From WHSW01 sp963722175 (GTDB taxonomy: Bacteria; Actinomycetota; Thermoleophilia; Solirubrobacterales; 70-9): DNA of 64,000 nucleotides. The position numbers and the translations under genes are program-made. Below, one piece after another: positions 24,901-32,309 of this stretch. Location of the stretch: assembly GCA_963722175.1 (NCBI GenBank), contig CAVRKA010000004.1:1426001-1490000 (forward strand), written 5' to 3'. A model generated the notes under the pieces. That model saw only the letters and a program-made list of their open reading frames with translations, was not told the DNA's origin and made no database searches. Every line of letters starts with the position of its first letter. The first letter of the stretch is position 1.

Positions 24901-25207
24901 CGTCGGCCTTCAGATCCTCGTCCTCGCCGACGGGCGCCGCGGCCGGCCCGCTCGCCAGCTCGGTCGGCGGCGCGAAATCCTCGTCGTCATGGTCGAAGAC
25001 CGCCTCCGACTCGCCCGTGTCGGGGCGCTCGGCGGCGGCCTCCCACTCGAAGGTTCCGGTGTCCTGCTCGGCGCCGGTCTCGCCGGTCTCGGGGGTCGCC
25101 GAATCGTGCTCTTCCTCGGCCGGGGCCGCCTTGGCCTCGACGCGCTCGGCCTGGCCCGGCTGCGCGCCCTTTGCCCTCCGAAAGATCCCTAAACGGCGAC
25201 GTGCCAT
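21947..25207 (-). CDS. Giant Ala/Glu/Arg coiled-coil protein with C-terminal helix-hairpin-helix domain
   Basis: 1086 residues from ATG 25207. A basic N-terminus (MARRRLGIFRRAKG) is followed by an acidic disordered stretch to ~120. An almost uninterrupted coiled coil spans about 125-930 (EAERRA-type heptads). Residues ~640-690 show clear 11-residue repeats such as IAEAETRMTEG, IALAETKLSEG and IAEAERKMTEG. An acidic/Pro-rich linker (EPEPEEEPEAVAEPEP) precedes a helix-hairpin-helix (about 1022-1086) with LSTADYDELRGLGMS, AKRVIRYRD and ELDDVPGFP, the ComEA-like DNA- or protein-binding fold. No signal peptide. Cytoskeletal, polar or nucleoid scaffolding is inferred; I know no named homologue. Confidence 0.85.
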   Translation of the reverse strand: MARRRLGIFRRAKGAQPGQAERVEAKAAPAEEEHDSATPETGETGAEQDTGTFEWEAAAERPDTGESEAVFDHDDEDFAPPTELASGPAAAPVGEDEDLKADADAEEDGASTNGGGDRSTAAATDTAERIRVAAQRAADQAEERAMDEILALEEDLERAKDQAAGQLKVIEGRLGEAERQASEAQRRAEDAERRAAEAEERIAEAEQARAAAAAEREAVEARAVESTVDPVAARTAAEDQGRAAAAGWLRDQLQAAREEADERLDGAVAEARAETEAKVRAELAEAGEGGTAGPAPVDDAELERLRAELEEARSELQLMRAREAAPREPTKNGPDTAVQEALGAVQAAEARATEAKRRQAEAERRAREDAERMVQAQTADLRRELETLQAELEERVREAADAARTEAEDAARAEAERRAREATEDSRREIEDMALQSTETTRREIEERAASEARERANAEIERLRSESKEHTRLEVEAARKAASESAAAELRIREAELEQEREEKTRIIETSDERLREIEQRALAAAERVATAERELASEAKRLHENAERRIADETKRAHREATETAEGRVRQKEAELERATADAEHAKAEAERIGHEAVERARRETEEVTARTRQEADTAREEAERKLAAGIEEAERKRDAAIAEAETRMTEGIALAETKLSEGIAEAERKMTEGIDVAKRDADSITRAEERTKHREEVARLTEEADAARTQEVAEAVAEVEARAAAREAELNAELGHERTQKSKLLAEAERNLQEATERARSAEEIAARAAVEMRTAASNWLRTQTDALRKEGERRVHGNVREAVAEAERKAAETLDARLAEQAERLEKEAESRTKREAAEVRRLADHEAKETLGAREDELIREKGAVEGELAATRRQLEEANARAAEAERRATEAELQARRLAEREREDRYRDIEGKLGEVGERADEAVLRAQGAETEAPEIDEPEFEEPEIDEPKRDKKQKKGKKGRKSALRTPGILRSREPEPEEEPEAVAEPEPAPEPEAEADPEPELEPEPQFEAPEGVVSLSTADYDELRGLGMSVTQAKRVIRYRDAEGGFTSVDELDDVPGFPRAFLNGIKDRLAP

Positions 25208-25403
25208 CGACGCGGACTCTATGCGACACGCCGGGTGTCAGGAAGCATTTTCGAACAGACCCCGACGCCGATACGACAGCCACGAGGAGGCCCTCGACGC
25301 GGCCGGGCTTTCCGAGTAGCGAAGTCGGCGCAGCCCGGCCTAGATCCGTCACACCCTCCTCGCCAGCATCGCTCCGGTCCGCAAATTCGAACAAAGGAGA
25401 GCG

Positions 25404-25637
25404 ATGCTCCACCTCTACGCGTACTTGCACCTCGTGACCCACGGTCTCACCAGGCGTCTCACCTCCGAGCGCGGTCAGGGGACGGTCGAGTACGTCGGCC
25501 TGATCCTGCTCGTCAGCCTGCTGATGGTCGGGATGGTCGCGGCGATGAAGGGCTTCAACGGCACCTCCGGCACCGAGATCGCCGAGGTGATCATCGACAA
25601 GATCAAGCAGGCGGTGAACGCGATCAGCTTCCGCTAG
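25404..25637 (+). CDS. Flp-like type IVb pilin
   Basis: 77 residues from ATG 25404 with AAAGGAG a few bases upstream. The prepilin motif is typical of Flp pilins: after a basic leader (LTSERG) comes QGTVEYVGLILLVSLLMVGM, so cleavage after the Gly gives a mature pilin with Glu at +5 and Tyr at +6 and a hydrophobic helix. The C-terminal part (FNGTSGTEIAEVIIDKIKQ) is short and polar. Such pilins are assembled by Tad machinery, but no tadA/B/C or prepilin peptidase is in the window, so this is an orphan copy. Secreted surface filament subunit, inferred. Confidence 0.88.
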   Translation: MLHLYAYLHLVTHGLTRRLTSERGQGTVEYVGLILLVSLLMVGMVAAMKGFNGTSGTEIAEVIIDKIKQAVNAISFR

Positions 25638-25642
25638 CCGCG

Positions 25643-28600
25643 TCAGACAGCCGGCGAGCTGTGCTCGGCGCAGCTCGCCGCCAGCTCGGCGCAGCGCGCC
25701 TGATCGAGCGGCTGGCCCGCGGCCGCGAAGCCGCGCGCGGCGGCGCTGAAGTGGCCGGCCGCATCGGCGCGATGGCCCTCGGTCCGGGCGCGGTGGCCCC
25801 TGACCTCGTCGATGCCGGCGTCCCAGGCGGGCAGTCGCATGACGACGTTGGCGAGGTACTCCGAGGCCTCCTGCCAGCGGTCGGCGCGCTCGAGGTCGCC
25901 GGCCCGGGCGGCGGCGATTGCGGCCGGGACGGCGAGCGTGATCCGGCAGCCGGGACAGGTCTCGATCGGGCCTCGCACCGCGGCCTCGGCCTCCTCGAGC
26001 TCGGCCAGGGCCGCGTCGGGGTCGGGGGCGGCCGCGATCCGGGTCCCGTAGATGCGGTCCAGGAGGTGGAAGCCGACGTCCGACTCGCGGGCCACCGCGA
26101 GCGCCTCGTCGAGGAGCGCGAGCGCCTCGGACCGATCGCCGCGCTGCAGCGCTACTTCGGCGCGGCGCTGAAGGGCGAAGGCCTCGCCGGTCGGGGCGGC
26201 GATCTCGCGGTGGAGCTCGGCCCCGGCGATCAGGTCCCGTTCGGCGTCGTCGAGCTGGCCGGAGAGCAGCTTCGCCTCGCCGCGGATCGTGACCGCGAAA
26301 GCGCGCCCGCGCGCCGCGCCGAGCCGCTCGGCCTCGGCGGCGAGCGAGTCGGCGAACGCGATCACATCGGGGTAGGGCCGGGCCCCGTAGAGCAGCCGCT
26401 GGGTGATGCAGAGCTGGCCATCGAAGACGCTGACCGCGAGCTTCGGCAGCGCACCCGTCTCGCGGAGGTCGGTCTGGACGCTGTTGCGCAGTTCGCCCCG
26501 TGCGTGGGCGGCGGCCGCCTGGGCCCAGGACGCGATCACCAAGGAGTCGGAGTCGCCCGACTCGATCGCGAGCTTGCGGGCCTCGGCCGCCTTCGCGGCG
26601 CCGAGCGCGGGATCGCCGTGTCCGAGCGCCGCGCACCCACAGAGTGCCAACGCCTTCGCGAGGCGGCCGTCGACCGTCACCGGCTCGACCCCCTCGAGCA
26701 GGCGCACGGCGCCGGGCGGGTCGCCGAGCTTCACGGTTGCCAGCGCCTGCTTCGCCTGCAGCTCGTGCGCCTCCTGGCCGCTGACGACCTCCGCGGCCTT
26801 CGCATAAGCCGCGGGCGCACCGCTGTTCCCGAGCGCATCGAGCGCCTCGGCTCGCAGCGTCAGCGCGTCGCCGTGCTCGGGGTCGTTGTCGAGCACGGGG
26901 TGCAGATCGCCAAGCGCGTCGGCGTAGGCGCCGAGGCCGATCGCCTGCCGGGCCGCGGCCAACAGCCAGTCGACGGCCTCGTCCGGGCGCCCGCCGCCGA
27001 GCCAGTGTCGGGCGATCTGGGCGGGCGGGGCGTCGGCGGCGGCGAGCCGTTGGGCGGTCTCGCGATGGACGGCGAGCCGTTCGTGCGGCGTGAGCTGCTC
27101 GACCAGGGCCTGGCGGACGAGCTCGTGACGGAACCGGTAGCGGGCGCCGGACACGATCAGCACGCCGGCCTCGAGCGCCAGATCGAGGAGGGCGAAGGCC
27201 TCCGCCTCGGATTCGCCGGTCAGTGCGACGATGCCGGCGGGGTCGAGCGCGTCGGCGGTCAGCGCCAGTCGCCCGAGCATCAGCGCCAAGTCCCGGTCGA
27301 GGTCGAGGAATTTGGCCGTGATCGCGTCGCGGGCCGTCGGCGCCAGCGCCGGCACGCCCGCGACCGCGCTGCGGGCGAGCTCGAGGGTCAGGAACGGGTT
27401 GCCCTGCGCCAGCTCGACGATCCGGTCGACGACATCGGGACTCCGCGGGGTTGGCGTGCCCGCCGCGACCAGCGCCGCGGCGTCCTCGCGGTCGAGTGGC
27501 TCGAGGTCGACCTCAACCGCCTTGCCGGCCCGCGCCAGCCGCGCCACGCCCCGGACCAGTGCCTCGGGCGCCGGCTCGGGACGGTAGGCGAGCACCACGC
27601 GGACGGGGGTGCCGGCGAGCGAGCCGAGGTGCAGCAGGAGGTCGATCGTCGCCTCGTCGGCGAGGTGGGTGTCGTCGACGACGAGCAGGATCGGCGAGCC
27701 GTCGCCGGCCGCCAGCAGCAGGCTGCGGAACGCCCCGATCACCTCGTGGCGGGTCACCGGCGTCGCCAGCGGCGTCCCCCGAGCGGCGAGCGGGGTGAGC
27801 TCGCCGAGCACCGGGCGGCGGCGCTCGCCGAGGGCGTCGAGCAGCCCCGGGTCGCTCGCCAGCACCTGCTCGGTCACGTTCGCGATCGGCGCGTAGGGGC
27901 TCTCCGCCTCGGTCGCTGCGACCGTGACCACCGTCCAGCCCTCGGACCGCGCCAGTCCGGCCAGCTCGCGGCAGAACGCCGTCTTGCCGATCCCGCCCGG
28001 GCCCCGGACCGCGAGCGCCCCGAGCGAGCTGTCCGGCGCTTGCCGCAGCACCGAAGCGGCCCGTGCCAGCTCGAGCTGGCGACCGATGAAGACGGGCTCG
28101 CTCGCCTCCAGCCCCGCGACGCACTGCTCGTAGAGGGCCTGGGTGTCCGGGCTCGGCGACATCCGAAGCTCGCGGCGCAGCGCGGTCCGCAGACGCCCGT
28201 ACCAGCGTATTGCCGCCGGGCGGCTGCCCTGCTCGAGCTCGCGGCGCATCAGCTCCCGGTAGGCCGGCTCGTCGGTCGGCTCGAGCTCGACCAGGCGCTC
28301 CCACTGGGCGCTGCAGCGAAGCAGCTGCGCCTGCCGCGATCGCGCGTGCTCGCGGGTCGCCTGCGTCCAGTCCTCGTAGAGCGCGTCGGGCAGGAGGTCG
28401 CCCGTGTAGGTCGAGGCGGCGGCTTCGCAGGCGGCGGGATCACCGCCGGCCAGGGCCGCCGCGGCCTCGACCTCGAAGCGCTCGGCATCGATCTCGACCG
28501 GCCGGGACCGGAAGAGCGAGATCTGCCCACCGCGCAGGACGACGGCCTCGGGGCTCCCGAGAGCCTGGCGCGCGTGGTGGGCGGCCTTGCGCAAGTTCGC

Positions 28601-28810
28601 GGCGCCGGCCTTCGGGTCGAGCCGAGGCCAGAGCGCGTCGATCACCTGGTCGCGAGCGAGGCGATTTCCCGCGGCGAGCGCCAGCAGCTGCACGAGCTCG
28701 GCGGCGCGACGAGATGGCCATGCGTCCGCGGGCACCTCGCCGCCGTCGACGAAGGCTCGAAAACCCCCGAGCAGCTCGATCCGGACGCTGTCCTTCGCTT
28801 CGGCAGCCAT
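25643..28810 (-). CDS. SARP-type regulator with BTAD, AAA/NTPase and TPR domains (AfsR-like)
   Basis: 1055 residues from ATG 28810. An N-terminal winged helix (SVRIELLGGFRAFVDGG, WPSRRAAELVQLLAL, DQVIDALWP) is followed by a BTAD domain (to ~250, with EPAYRELMRRELEQG and RWYGRLRTALRRELRMSPSP). An NTPase region begins near 255 with the Walker A GPGGIGKTAFC (~268-278) and Walker B ILLVVDDTHL. The C-terminal ~500 residues are helical repeats of TPR type. This is the layout of large SARPs that switch on specialised-metabolism genes. Direct repeats TCAGGAAC at 11-bp spacing, the typical SARP target, lie in the divergent promoter it shares with the cupin gene. The Flp pilin is convergent. Confidence 0.93.
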   Translation of the reverse strand: MAAEAKDSVRIELLGGFRAFVDGGEVPADAWPSRRAAELVQLLALAAGNRLARDQVIDALWPRLDPKAGAANLRKAAHHARQALGSPEAVVLRGGQISLFRSRPVEIDAERFEVEAAAALAGGDPAACEAAASTYTGDLLPDALYEDWTQATREHARSRQAQLLRCSAQWERLVELEPTDEPAYRELMRRELEQGSRPAAIRWYGRLRTALRRELRMSPSPDTQALYEQCVAGLEASEPVFIGRQLELARAASVLRQAPDSSLGALAVRGPGGIGKTAFCRELAGLARSEGWTVVTVAATEAESPYAPIANVTEQVLASDPGLLDALGERRRPVLGELTPLAARGTPLATPVTRHEVIGAFRSLLLAAGDGSPILLVVDDTHLADEATIDLLLHLGSLAGTPVRVVLAYRPEPAPEALVRGVARLARAGKAVEVDLEPLDREDAAALVAAGTPTPRSPDVVDRIVELAQGNPFLTLELARSAVAGVPALAPTARDAITAKFLDLDRDLALMLGRLALTADALDPAGIVALTGESEAEAFALLDLALEAGVLIVSGARYRFRHELVRQALVEQLTPHERLAVHRETAQRLAAADAPPAQIARHWLGGGRPDEAVDWLLAAARQAIGLGAYADALGDLHPVLDNDPEHGDALTLRAEALDALGNSGAPAAYAKAAEVVSGQEAHELQAKQALATVKLGDPPGAVRLLEGVEPVTVDGRLAKALALCGCAALGHGDPALGAAKAAEARKLAIESGDSDSLVIASWAQAAAAHARGELRNSVQTDLRETGALPKLAVSVFDGQLCITQRLLYGARPYPDVIAFADSLAAEAERLGAARGRAFAVTIRGEAKLLSGQLDDAERDLIAGAELHREIAAPTGEAFALQRRAEVALQRGDRSEALALLDEALAVARESDVGFHLLDRIYGTRIAAAPDPDAALAELEEAEAAVRGPIETCPGCRITLAVPAAIAAARAGDLERADRWQEASEYLANVVMRLPAWDAGIDEVRGHRARTEGHRADAAGHFSAAARGFAAAGQPLDQARCAELAASCAEHSSPAV

Positions 28811-28841
28811 TTCCCCTCGCTTCCCCTCAGCCCAACCTACA

Positions 28842-28860
28842 TCAGGAACGTTTCAGGAAC
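28842..28860. promoter_or_regulatory. SARP-type direct repeat (TCAGGAAC x2, 11-bp period)
   Basis: TCAGGAAC at 28842-28849 and again at 28853-28860, exactly one helical turn apart, as for known SARP heptamer repeats. The core GGAACGTTTCAGGAAC (28845-28860) recurs identically at 33097-33112. It lies between the divergent SARP (28810) and cupin (28918) genes. Confidence 0.6.
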
Positions 28861-28869
28861 AGCGGTTCG

Positions 28870-28883
28870 CGAGGCTCGCCTCG
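28870..28883. promoter_or_regulatory. GC-rich dyad CGAGGC-TC-GCCTCG
   Basis: Perfect 6-bp arms with a 2-base centre, 9 bp after the SARP-type repeat. A different perfect hairpin follows the second copy of that repeat (33114-33131), so the pairing of elements is conserved though the sequence is not. Confidence 0.35.
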
Positions 28884-28917
28884 TTCGGTTCCGGGAAAGC
28901 CAACCAAGGAGGAACGA

Positions 28918-29280
28918 ATGAAGGCGACAACGCAGACGGAGGCACCGATCGCGATCGAGGGCGACGGGGTCGAGATCCGGCTCCAGGAGCTCGGCGGCGG
29001 GATGAGCACCGCGTTCGTCAGGGTGCCGAAGGGTGCCGACCTGAGGCCCGCGCTGGTCGGGCTCGAGCACGACCTGTGCCAGTGCCCGCACTGGGGCTAC
29101 ATGCTCAAGGGCCGGGTAAAGATGCACACCCGAACCGGCGGCGCGGTCTACGAGGCCGGCCAGTCGTTCTACTGGGCCCCTGGGCACGCCCCGGAGGCGC
29201 TCGAGGACTCCGAGTACGTGGACTTCTCGCCCACCGACGAGTTCAACCACGTTCTCGACCACATCAAGGCCCAGGGCTGA
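28918..29280 (+). CDS. Small cupin-like protein
   Basis: 120 residues from ATG 28918 with a strong AAGGAGG ribosome site 8 bases upstream. Beta-strand rich, with cupin-like landmarks: HDLCQCPHWGYMLKGRVKMH, where His/Glu-type metal ligands would be, then AVYEAGQSFYWAPGHAPEAL and DSEYVDFSP. A single-domain RmlC-like fold is likely. It might be a sensor or small enzyme; the Cys-x-Cys-x-His (CQCPH) at the place of the usual 'G-x5-H-x-H' is unusual. Divergent from the SARP gene with the repeat element between, so it is the likeliest SARP target. Cytosolic. Confidence 0.8.
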   Translation: MKATTQTEAPIAIEGDGVEIRLQELGGGMSTAFVRVPKGADLRPALVGLEHDLCQCPHWGYMLKGRVKMHTRTGGAVYEAGQSFYWAPGHAPEALEDSEYVDFSPTDEFNHVLDHIKAQG

Positions 29281-29413
29281 CCCGGGCGCGAATCCATCAC
29301 AGGGATGAGCGCGCTCGCGACGACGGGCGGGCTGAGCCGATCCGGGTCCCGCAACTCCAACGACCGGTCCGGTTTGGTAGCACTGGCCAGGCTGTCGATC
29401 AGGGAGGTTGCTC

Positions 29414-30007
29414 ATGATCAGGTTCGCAGGCTCTTCGCGCCCGTCCGCGGCGATGGTGGTCGCCGTGATCGCGCTCGCATTCGCGATTACCGGCGTCGGT
29501 TACGCGGCGACCAAGATCGGGACCAAGCAGATCGAGAGCGGCGCCGTGACGACCAAGAAGCTGCACAAGAAGGCCGTCACCAACCCCAAGCTCGCGTCCG
29601 GCGCGGTCAAGGCCGGGAAGATCCAGGACGGAGCGGTCAAGGCGAAGAAGCTCGATCCGTCGATCCCGGGCATCGCGGTCGCCGGGGTTTCCGTCGCTCG
29701 CGACGGAAGGATCCTCAGCTCGTTCAACCGGGTCGGTGGCCCGGTTGGGGTCGGTCACCCTGAAGGCGACTCCTTCGAAGGCGACTACTTCTTCCACGTC
29801 CCCGGGCTCACGGACACGGACGCTTACCAGAACGGGGACAGTGCAGTGCTCCAGGTCGCGAGCCTGGCGGACGGAGAGAGCGGCGAGGTCAGCGCCCGAA
29901 CCCGGTTCGCCCGCGGATCGTTCGAGGTGGTCAACACGTACGACAGCAGCGGAACGGCCGCCGACCGGTCCTTCACCTGGACGATCTACGCCTCACAGCG
30001 GCCGTAG
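29414..30007 (+). CDS. Secreted repeat protein (family member 2)
   Basis: 197 residues from ATG 29414, after GGGAGG. Signal-like helix AMVVAVIALAFAITGVGYA (about 13-31), then the Lys-rich variant of the family repeat: KIGTKQIESGAV, TTKKLHKKAV, NPKLASGAV, KAGKIQDGAV, KAKKLDPSI, a period of about 11 residues. The C-terminal ~110 residues form a beta-rich domain (FEGDYFFHVPGLTDTDAYQN, FTWTIYASQRP). Exported; function unknown. Convergent with the HxlR gene. Confidence 0.75.
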   Translation: MIRFAGSSRPSAAMVVAVIALAFAITGVGYAATKIGTKQIESGAVTTKKLHKKAVTNPKLASGAVKAGKIQDGAVKAKKLDPSIPGIAVAGVSVARDGRILSSFNRVGGPVGVGHPEGDSFEGDYFFHVPGLTDTDAYQNGDSAVLQVASLADGESGEVSARTRFARGSFEVVNTYDSSGTAADRSFTWTIYASQRP

Positions 30008-30053
30008 CGCTCAGCACTCCGTGATCACGTGGCCCCGGAGTTGCGGCGGCGCG

Positions 30054-30731
30054 CTACGCAGGGACGGGCGTCGAGGCGAACGCGCTCTGGCCCCCCCAGG
30101 TTCCGAACTCGCGCACCAGGTGGGCAGGTCCCTCGATCTGGATCTTGCCGGCGTGCATCGCCTGCCCGAGCGAGGTCGAGCCCATGAACCACTTCGCGAG
30201 CGACTCGGTGTCGCTGGTCACCACCAGGTCCTCGTCATAGCCCGGGGGCAGGGTGCAGACCTCCGGCTCGGGACGCTGGACGAGGATCCAGCGGCGGGTC
30301 TTGTCCGCGTCACGGAAGTTCACCCGGACCGTGACCCGCTCATCGGGAATCCGGTCGGGGTCCAGGTGCTTGCAGATCGCCCAGAGGATGACGCTCGGGT
30401 CGAGGGGGACGACGGCGGCGTCGAGCCACTTGACGCCCCAGTCGCCGAGCGTCATGCAGACCGATTCGAGCTCCCGGCCCATCGGGGTCAGCTCATAGAT
30501 CGAGCCGCGGCCCTTCGGCTTCGGCCGGCGCTCGACGATCCCGGCGTGCTCGAGCTGGGCCAGGCGTTCGGTGAGCAGGCTGCGCGGGATCCCGGGCGCG
30601 AGGTCCCGGATCTCGCTGAACGTCGAGCAGCCGAGCAGCATGTTGCGGACGATGATCGGCGTCCAGCGGGTGGCGAAGATCTCCGCTGCCCGGGAGATCG
30701 GGCAGAAGTACTGGCCGTAGGTTTGGCTCAT
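30054..30731 (-). CDS. HxlR-family transcriptional regulator with C-terminal SCP2-like domain
   Basis: 225 residues from ATG 30731. Residues ~1-105 are an HxlR winged helix: CPISRAAEIFATRWTPIIVR, then FSEIRDLAPGIPRSLLTERL, GIVERRPKPKGRGSIYELT and ELESVCMTLGDWG. The C-terminal ~110 residues resemble the SCP2/ligand-binding extension of longer HxlR proteins (VRVNFRDADKTRRWILVQRP, SDTESLAKWFMGSTSLGQAM), so a hydrophobic effector is plausible. Divergent from the FAD oxidoreductase, with a palindrome in the gap that recurs after that gene. Likely represses or activates the oxidoreductase and itself. Confidence 0.92.
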   Translation of the reverse strand: MSQTYGQYFCPISRAAEIFATRWTPIIVRNMLLGCSTFSEIRDLAPGIPRSLLTERLAQLEHAGIVERRPKPKGRGSIYELTPMGRELESVCMTLGDWGVKWLDAAVVPLDPSVILWAICKHLDPDRIPDERVTVRVNFRDADKTRRWILVQRPEPEVCTLPPGYDEDLVVTSDTESLAKWFMGSTSLGQAMHAGKIQIEGPAHLVREFGTWGGQSAFASTPVPA

Positions 30732-30763
30732 GAGCGCAGTCTCCCTCAGGAAGACGAAGGTTC

Positions 30764-30782
30764 AAGTCCATATCTTGGACTT
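30764..30782. promoter_or_regulatory. HxlR-type palindromic operator, copy 1
   Basis: AAGTCCATATCTTGGACTT: perfect 7-bp arms, 5-bp centre. It sits in the 86-bp gap between the divergent HxlR and FAD oxidoreductase starts. Sixteen of its 19 bases match the copy at 32212-32230. Confidence 0.65.
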
Positions 30783-30817
30783 CGAATCGCGGCCGTGCGC
30801 TGATTGGCTTCGGGGAG

Positions 30818-32209
30818 ATGACGGTGATTGAGTCGATCGGGTTCGACGAGCTCGCGGAGTCGTTCCGAGGCGATCTCCTTCGCCCGCACGACCCGGCCTA
30901 CGACGAGGCGCGCAGGATCTGGAACGGCGCGATCGACCGGCGCCCCGGCTGCGTCGCCCGGTGCGCCGGGCCCCCCGATGTCGTCGCCGCGGTTCGCTTT
31001 GCGCGCCGGCACGATCTCGAGGTCGCCGTCCGCTCGGGCGGCCACGGCGTGGGGGGCCAGGCTCTCTGCGACGGCGGCCTCGTGATCGACCTCTCGCCGA
31101 TGAAGGGCATCCGGGTCGACCCGGGTGCGAGGACGGCGCGCGCCGAGGCGGGCGTGCTCTGGGGCGAGCTCGACCGCGAGACACAGGCGTTTGGGCTGGC
31201 GACGGTCGGCGGGATCATCACCCACACCGGGATCGCCGGCCTCACCCTCGGCGGCGGGATCGGCTGGCTGATGCGAAAGCACGGCGCGACCGTCGACAAT
31301 CTGGTCTCCGCCGAGCTGGTGACCGCCGGCGGCAAGGTCGTGCGGGCGAGCGCGGAGGAGAACCCGGAGCTGTTCTGGGGGATCCGAGGGGGCGGTGGCA
31401 ACTTCGGCGTCGTGACCTCGTTCGAGTACCGCCTCCACGAGGTCGGCCCGACCGTGCTCGCGGGGCCGGTCTTCTACCCGCAGGAGCTCGCGCCCGAGGT
31501 GCTGCGCGCCTACCGCGACTTCGTCGCCGAGGCCCCCGACGAGCTGACGACGATCTTCCAGCTACGGATGGCGCCGCCGCTGCCGTCACTGCCCGCCGAC
31601 CTGCACGGCAAGCCGGTGGTGATGGTCGGCTCGTGCTACGCCGGCTCGCCCGAGCGCGGCGCGCAGGTGGTGCGACCGCTGAAGGAGCTCGACGGCGAGC
31701 CGCTCGCCGACCTACTCGAACCGCGTCACTACCTCGAGCACCAGTCGATGTTCGATGCCGCCGTGCCGCATGGCTGGCACTACTACTGGAAGTCGTCCGA
31801 GCTGCCGGAGCTCACCGACGAAGCGATCGCCACCCTCGTCGAGCACGCCGCAGTGCAGACCTCGCCGAAGTCGTACTGCATTGTCTTTCAGCTCGGCGGC
31901 GCCCTGAGCCGGGTCGGCGAGGACGAGACCGCCTTCAACCAGCGCGACGCGGCCTTCGACGTCAACATCAACGCCGTCTGGACCGAGGACGATCCCGAGT
32001 CCGAGCGACACATCGCCTGGACGCGCGACTTCTTCGATGCGGTCCAGCCGCATGGCCGCGGACGTGTCTACCTGAACTTCCTCGGCGACGAGGGCCAAGA
32101 CCGCGTCCGCGAGGCCTACGGCGACCGCACCTACGAGCGGCTGGTCGAGCTGAAGCGGACCTGGGACCCCGCCAACTTCTTCCGCCGCAACCAGAACATC
32201 CGGCCCTGA
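30818..32209 (+). CDS. FAD-binding oxidoreductase of the BBE (berberine-bridge-enzyme-like) type
   Basis: 463 residues from ATG 30818. The PCMH-type FAD domain has VAVRSGGHGVGGQALCDGG, where His76 is the usual 8-alpha covalent flavin anchor. It continues with THTGIAGLTLGGGIGWLMRK, in which the second (6-S-cysteinyl) anchor Cys is not present, so mono-covalent attachment is expected. WGIRGGGGNFGVVTSFEYRL and the C-terminal BBE motif YLNFLGDEGQ to WDPANFFRRNQNI complete the family pattern. These oxidases use O2 to oxidise alcohols, sugars or carbon skeletons of secondary metabolites. No signal peptide. Controlled, I infer, by the divergent HxlR protein. Confidence 0.95.
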   Translation: MTVIESIGFDELAESFRGDLLRPHDPAYDEARRIWNGAIDRRPGCVARCAGPPDVVAAVRFARRHDLEVAVRSGGHGVGGQALCDGGLVIDLSPMKGIRVDPGARTARAEAGVLWGELDRETQAFGLATVGGIITHTGIAGLTLGGGIGWLMRKHGATVDNLVSAELVTAGGKVVRASAEENPELFWGIRGGGGNFGVVTSFEYRLHEVGPTVLAGPVFYPQELAPEVLRAYRDFVAEAPDELTTIFQLRMAPPLPSLPADLHGKPVVMVGSCYAGSPERGAQVVRPLKELDGEPLADLLEPRHYLEHQSMFDAAVPHGWHYYWKSSELPELTDEAIATLVEHAAVQTSPKSYCIVFQLGGALSRVGEDETAFNQRDAAFDVNINAVWTEDDPESERHIAWTRDFFDAVQPHGRGRVYLNFLGDEGQDRVREAYGDRTYERLVELKRTWDPANFFRRNQNIRP

Positions 32210-32211
32210 CC

Positions 32212-32230
32212 AGGTCCAGATCTTGGTCTT
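32212..32230. promoter_or_regulatory. HxlR-type operator, copy 2
   Basis: AGGTCCAGATCTTGGTCTT, 3 bases after the FAD oxidoreductase stop, matches 16 of 19 positions of the palindrome at 30764. It lies 80 bp upstream of repeat-protein gene 3, so the HxlR protein may also act there. Confidence 0.5.
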
Positions 32231-32262
32231 TCCAGGGGCCCGGAAGTAGGCGATTCTCACGA

Positions 32263-32284
32263 CGCCCTCTCAATCGGGAGGGCG
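32263..32284 (+). terminator. Hairpin CGCCCTC...GAGGGCG
   Basis: Perfect 7-bp stem with an 8-base loop (32263-32284), between the FAD oxidoreductase and the next gene, followed by CAAACGGATTAGG rather than a T-run. The right half ATCGGGAGGGCG (32273-32284) is repeated exactly 800 bp further on (33073-33084). Confidence 0.4.
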
Positions 32285-32309
32285 CAAACGGATTAGGGGA
32301 GGTCATCGG

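Noticed and set aside
32263..32284. Hairpin considered as a riboswitch
   Set aside because: A single 7-bp stem of this size lacks any conserved riboswitch core, and the half-repeat 800 bp later points to a duplicated leader.
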